The notes under the pieces are model-generated. The model did not search any database, was not told where the DNA came from, and was given only the letters and a program-made list of their open reading frames with translations. Positions 43,592-47,500 of a stretch of 47,500 nucleotides of DNA are shown here, in pieces. Location: positions 115,001-162,500 of the forward strand of contig NC_134027.1 in assembly GCF_964204645.1 (NCBI RefSeq). Reading direction: 5' to 3'. The stretch is from Tubulanus polymorphus. Its lineage: Eukaryota; Nemertea; Palaeonemertea; Tubulaniformes; Tubulanidae. Made by a program: the position numbers and the translations under genes. Numbering within the stretch: position 1 is the first letter of the stretch; the number at the start of each line of letters is the position of its first letter.

Positions 43592-43995
43592 TGATTTGAA
43601 GAAAGCATTTGATGCTCAATACGTGCCGTATATTTCAGATTTACAATTTACATTTATCATTCCCGTAACGATTCATTAGTAAACGACAGCGCCTTGTCAT
43701 CGCCTGATTATAAACACGGCACATCACTTTATCGAAAGCCTTTCTGAGATCAAAACATTATTTCTATTCTTTTTTTTTAGAAAGTTCGCGTTATCAAATG
43801 CTTTTTGTGTTCGAAAATATATTTTCGGGGTCATTAGTAATTGAACCCATAGAACTACAAGGTCTTAACAGTTGATCACTTTATCAAATGCCTTTATCGA
43901 CAAAGATCAATTTTCATGATTCCATAAAGCTACGTGAAACAATTCAACAACAAAAATACACTTTATCAAAAGCGTTTTGACGATCAAAATCTATT
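43592..43995. mobile_element. Cluster of LINE reverse-transcriptase motif-A-like sequences
   Basis: Four minus-strand segments (43725-43756, 43787-43818, 43877-43913, 43959-43995) translate wholly or partly like motif A: FDLRKAFDKV, a one-base-shifted DTQKAFDN, a shifted KAFDKV, and DFDRQNAFDKV. A fifth, DLKKAFDA, lies on the plus strand at 43592-43615. No other reverse-transcriptase motif is seen beside them. They may be degenerate fragments of a LINE, or a short repeat that only looks like the motif. Confidence 0.3.
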
Positions 43996-44883
43996 AGCAA
44001 CTAATCGATATTTCTTCTCGCGATATTATTTTTTCTCGATATCTCACGAGCAAAACGTCACAGAAAAGGAAAATACATGAAATGCGTCTCGGATATATCT
44101 GATAATCGCGATCTGATATTTCGGATATCTCCAATTCTGCTCTTGTATTTTATCTTTTCAAAGACACGCGAACCATTGCTATAAAAACATGACTGATTTC
44201 GCTATGAAAACATGACTGATTTTTCATTGATATCATTTTCATAGTTTCAGCGGCAGCGGCAGCAGCAGCAGCAGCGATGTGATGAGATATCATTGATAGT
44301 TTGATATCTCGGCGGCGAGCCGATGAGCGAGAGCGCCACTTTGATATATCAGATGAATTATGTTATTATTGGCTGATTCAATCAGCCACTTGTCATATTA
44401 CAGGCTGCATTATTACCGCAATCCATGTTTAACTGAGTCTTCACTCACTCCAATTCACACGTTATTTACTCGGTCTAAATATTGATAAATCTAATATCTC
44501 AATCAGCGAGTGACATCGACTGAGAGACGCAGTTGATGATGCGGAAATAGATGATATTATTAGCAGGCGGTTTGTTATAAAATGAAATCGACTGGATGAA
44601 AAATGAGTAACAACGCGCGCGCGCCGTCAGCAGCTACAGCGCCAGGAGAGGTCGAGTCACGCAATACAAATAACTGTCGGGGGTTTGATTATGAAAATCA
44701 CGAAGAGAAAAATCATATGCAATTCAGGGAGAGGGAACGAACGATCAGGGGTTGGAGTACCTGAGAATATAAAGGTACCAGGGCCTGTCTGAGGGTACAG
44801 AGGACAGTAAAAGATCAAACCTATCAAGCCTTGACTGCACCTGGATGGTGACGCCTTGACTGCACCTATGGATGTATAGACGT
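43996..44883. other. Non-coding stretch
   Basis: No gene recognised. It has a 23-bp tandem duplication (about 44176-44221, GAAAACATGACTGATTT), a CAG/CGG block (44248-44276) and an alternating GC run (about 44613-44624). Confidence 0.5.
44248..44276 (+). repeat. CAG/CGG triplet run
   Basis: CAGCGGCAGCGGCAGCAGCA-type run ending GCAGCGATG. Confidence 0.9.
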
Positions 44884-45005
44884 CAGGGCCAGCTGCTCAA
44901 AAGTTGACCAGTGGATGGTTGACAAAGTGATAATTCGAATTTCATTGTTACTATGGAATTTATCTGCTGGTTATCGTTAACCAACTTTTGAGTAGCTGGC
45001 CCCTG
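44884..45005. mobile_element. 122-bp inverted-repeat MITE-like element
   Basis: The left end CAGGGCCAGCTGCTCAAAAG (44884) and the reverse complement of the right end CAGGGGCCAGCTACTCAAAA agree over about 23 bp with one indel and one mismatch. The interior has further weakly paired TTGAC/GTTAAC words. No ORF and no clear target duplication. The CAGGG start resembles that of the element at 25754 but the rest differs. Confidence 0.65.
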
Positions 45006-45676
45006 GACTGAGACGCTTAGCCTGGGCCTGGGCTGTGTGCTTGGACGCGTTGACGCTTAGACTGCCCCTGGACTGTGCGCATGGAAGTGGAGACGCTTGG
45101 ACTGGGCCTGGACTGCGCGTTGACGCCGGCAAACACTCGAGTGCAGTAACTGCTGCAGTTTGAGTAGAACCAAAGAAGAATAACATCATTAATGTTATAA
45201 CAGGAGCAGCAAATAGAGGATGTTTTCTATAATTTGAGAGAACTTCAGTCGGTCGTAGCTATTGGAACTACTCGGGCTATTGGTACTTGAGAAAATGAAT
45301 CAGAAAATACTTCAGCCCGATCAGACGAGAGTAGCTTCGTCGCGAAACACACCGGGGCAAAAAAAATTACCATCACAAAAACGAGATGAACCTCTGATAA
45401 CAAGTCAAATGATATATTCTTACTCTTACTTTGAATAGATAAATGAATCATCATGTTAGCGATGACCCCGGCTGCTACTGGATTCTTTTCTCGGTAAGTG
45501 AGAAATCAATGATCGTATTATTGAGTTTTGAGTCGCTAGAAAATGGATTGAATTCAAGCGTCTTCAAGATATTGTTCAAACTTAGAGGTCAGGGTATTTT
45601 ACAGCTGTAAGTTCTGAATTATATCCAGATACAGAGCAGCTAAGTCTTCAGTCCAAATCGGTCTCAAATCGTTGAA
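45006..45676. other. Non-coding stretch
   Basis: No gene recognised. At about 45009-45125 there is a degenerate repeat of GACGCTTGGACTGGGCCTGG-type words. Confidence 0.5.
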
Positions 45677-45871
45677 GACTGGCCGTGAAGTTAGATTGAC
45701 TAGAACTAAAATGAGCCTGAGACTGGTCTTAAGTTGTTAGATTGGTTATAGAACCAAAATGAGTTTAGACTGGTCTTAAACTGTTTGATAGGTTATATAA
45801 CCAAAATGAGTTTAGACTGGTCTTAAGTTGTTAGATTGGCTATATAACCAAAATGAGGTTAGACTGGTGTT
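45677..45871 (+). repeat. 47-bp tandem repeat, about 4 copies
   Basis: Unit starts GACTGGTCTTAAGTTGTTAG and contains AACCAAAATGAG. Register 45721, 45768, 45815, 45862 is exactly 47 bp, with a decayed copy at 45677. Confidence 0.85.
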
Positions 45872-46180
45872 ATCTGAAGCTGTGTACTTGGCTCCTGATT
45901 CCAAGCTCTTAACCAAGGCAAGAAACTGCCACGATTTACAATTCGATAGTAAGTATATATACATGATTAATTCAGAAACAATCGAATCTTCAGGGACTAG
46001 AATAACATCTATAAACTGGTCATGATATAATTAACAGTTGATTAAAACAGTTTTTCTTCGCTCGATACTGAATGTAATAAACCTTAATGATTCATGAACG
46101 AACCTGGAAATCAATACAAGACCAAACCTGATTCATCTTTAAACAAATAACATATCGAATCTAGGAATACTAGCACCCAA

Positions 46181-46540
46181 TTCCACATTTCAGGACCCAG
46201 TTCCACATTTCAGGACCCAGTTCCACATTTCAGGACCTAGTTCCACATTTCAGGACTCAGTTCCTCATTTCAGGACCCAGTTCCACATTTCAGGACCCAG
46301 TTCCACATTTCAGGACCTAGTTCCACATTTCAGGACTCAGTTCCTCATTTCAGGACCCAGTTCCATATTTCTAGACCCAGTTCCACAGTTCTGGATCCAG
46401 TTCCACAGTTCTGAATCGAGTTCCACAGTTCAGGATCGAGTTCCACAGTTCTGGATCCAGTTCCACAGTTCTGAATCGAGTTCCACAGTACTGGATCGAG
46501 TTCCACAGTACTGGATCCAGTTCCACAGTTCTGGATCCAG
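46181..46540 (+). repeat. 20-bp tandem array, 18 copies, with higher-order structure
   Basis: Exactly 18 units of 20 bp, such as TTCCACATTTCAGGACCCAG. Units 2-5 are repeated exactly as units 6-9, an 80-bp higher-order period. Units 11-18 use the variant TTCCACAGTTCTGGATCCAG, with units 11-12 identical to 14-15 (60-bp period). Confidence 0.95.
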
Positions 46541-46904
46541 TAAGGCACATAAGGATTAGAGCACTGAAACTAAAACGTAGCGGACACAGTGAGTGGATCG
46601 TTAATGATGTGCGGGTTTTTATATATAGTTCACAGATCGATAGATGGTCAGATAAATATAATGATTAATCAGAGAGAGAGAGAGAGGGGGGAGGGAGGGG
46701 GACCAGGTGAACGGGAGAGATGTTGAATTATTCAAGCACCGAACATCTATTTGATGTCGGATTCCAGAGATCTCGCGTTCAATGCAGACGAAATGTAATA
46801 AAAATGCATAATTCATTAGTAGTTGATAAATGACCGCGGAACATCTAAATGATTGTACAAAGATAGAGAGTGAGAGGGAGGGAGGTAGCGGGAGAGAGAG
46901 CGAG

Positions 46905-47257
46905 GTGGAGATGGGGAGAGAGAGGGAGCGGGATAGAGGTACAGAGAGGGAGGGGAGATGGGGAGAGAGGGAGCGGGATAGAGGTACAGAGAGGGAGGGA
47001 AGATGGGGAGAGAGAGGGAGCGGGATAGAGGTACTGAGAGGGAGGGGAGATGGGGAGAGAGAGGGAGCGGGATAGAGGTACTGAGAGGGAGGGGAGATGG
47101 GGAGAGAGAGGGAGCGGGATAGAGGTACAGAGAGGGAGGGGAGATGGGGAGAGAGGGAGCGGGATAGAGGTACAGAGAGGGAGGGAAGATGGGGAGAGAG
47201 AGGGAGCGGGATAGAGGTACTGAGAGGGAGGGGAGATGGGGAGAGAGGGAGAGAGGA
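46905..47257 (+). repeat. 45/47-bp purine-rich array with higher-order structure
   Basis: The word GCGGGATAGAGGTAC starts at 46928, 46973, 47020, 47067, 47114, 47159 and 47206. Spacing is 45 or 47 bp depending on one extra GA. Flanking A/G sequence extends to about 46855. Confidence 0.93.
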
Positions 47258-47500
47258 CATCAGAAATTAGGATATATACCTGACTATAATTAGAACAGAA
47301 TGATGAATAAATCAGACATGTATTTTACATTAGGAAATACACATTCACCTCTAAATTCTTACTGCATTCATAAAAACAAAGAAAGTGAAATAAATGTGTA
47401 ACGAAACATTAGAACCACATTAAACCAGAAATATCAATTATCATTGAATTGATATGTCTAAAAATTCGATATTTTTCTGATATCCTCAAAGACGCTTCGC
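47258..47500. other. AT-rich end of window
   Basis: Nothing recognised. Confidence 0.5.

Noticed and set aside
46619-47260. 213-codon minus-strand protein
   Set aside because: Mostly the translation of the 45/47-bp purine array; no domain or conserved feature.
1-47500. Ribosomal RNA, spliceosomal snRNA or histone genes
   Set aside because: No recognisable core sequence seen on either strand.

Overview
The window is animal nuclear DNA. The evidence is two canonical eukaryotic tRNA genes with internal A and B boxes, intronless rhodopsin-class receptor genes, an APE-type LINE, short DNA-transposon derivatives, a Penelope-type hammerhead relic and abundant micro- and minisatellites. The mix suggests a marine invertebrate, perhaps a lophotrochozoan, but nothing here fixes the species. 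The window is gene-poor and repeat-rich.

Layout. At 1.9-3.4 kb on the minus strand lies an intronless 7TM receptor gene with its leader and promoter-proximal DNA. A close paralogue lies at 31.9-33.3 kb on the plus strand, so the two form an inverted duplication with arms of about 1.5 kb. The second copy carries a full-length LINE of about 5.0 kb (33289-38294, minus strand) with ORF1 and ORF2 both open. The LINE sits inside the receptor's last codons, and the displaced receptor tail resumes at 38295 on the far side. Between the arms are tRNA-Pro(UGG) at 11.94 kb with a nearby 5' half copy, tRNA-Gly(UCC) at 26.31 kb, a 264-bp terminal-inverted-repeat element at 25.75 kb with a 5-bp target duplication, and a Penelope/hammerhead relic at 19.4 kb. 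Also there are large tandem arrays at 0.85, 5.15-6.39, 13.2 and 22.4 kb. The right end holds a second short inverted-repeat element (44.88 kb), a cluster of sequences resembling LINE reverse-transcriptase motif A (43.6-44.0 kb) and two arrays with higher-order structure (46.18 and 46.9 kb).

Most notable biology. The receptor paralogues are nearly identical in their 5' leaders, which carry three shared upstream ORFs, and in the cytoplasmic and core membrane segments. They differ mainly at extracellular-facing segments, the pattern expected if ligand recognition is diversifying or if gene conversion homogenises the rest. The LINE supplies copy 2 with a new C-terminal tail, a stop codon and an overlapping AATAAA signal.

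Limits. No search or alignment software was used. Identities were counted by eye, names of repeat superfamilies are inferences from termini and motifs, and small spliced exons could have been missed in the long stretches described as empty.
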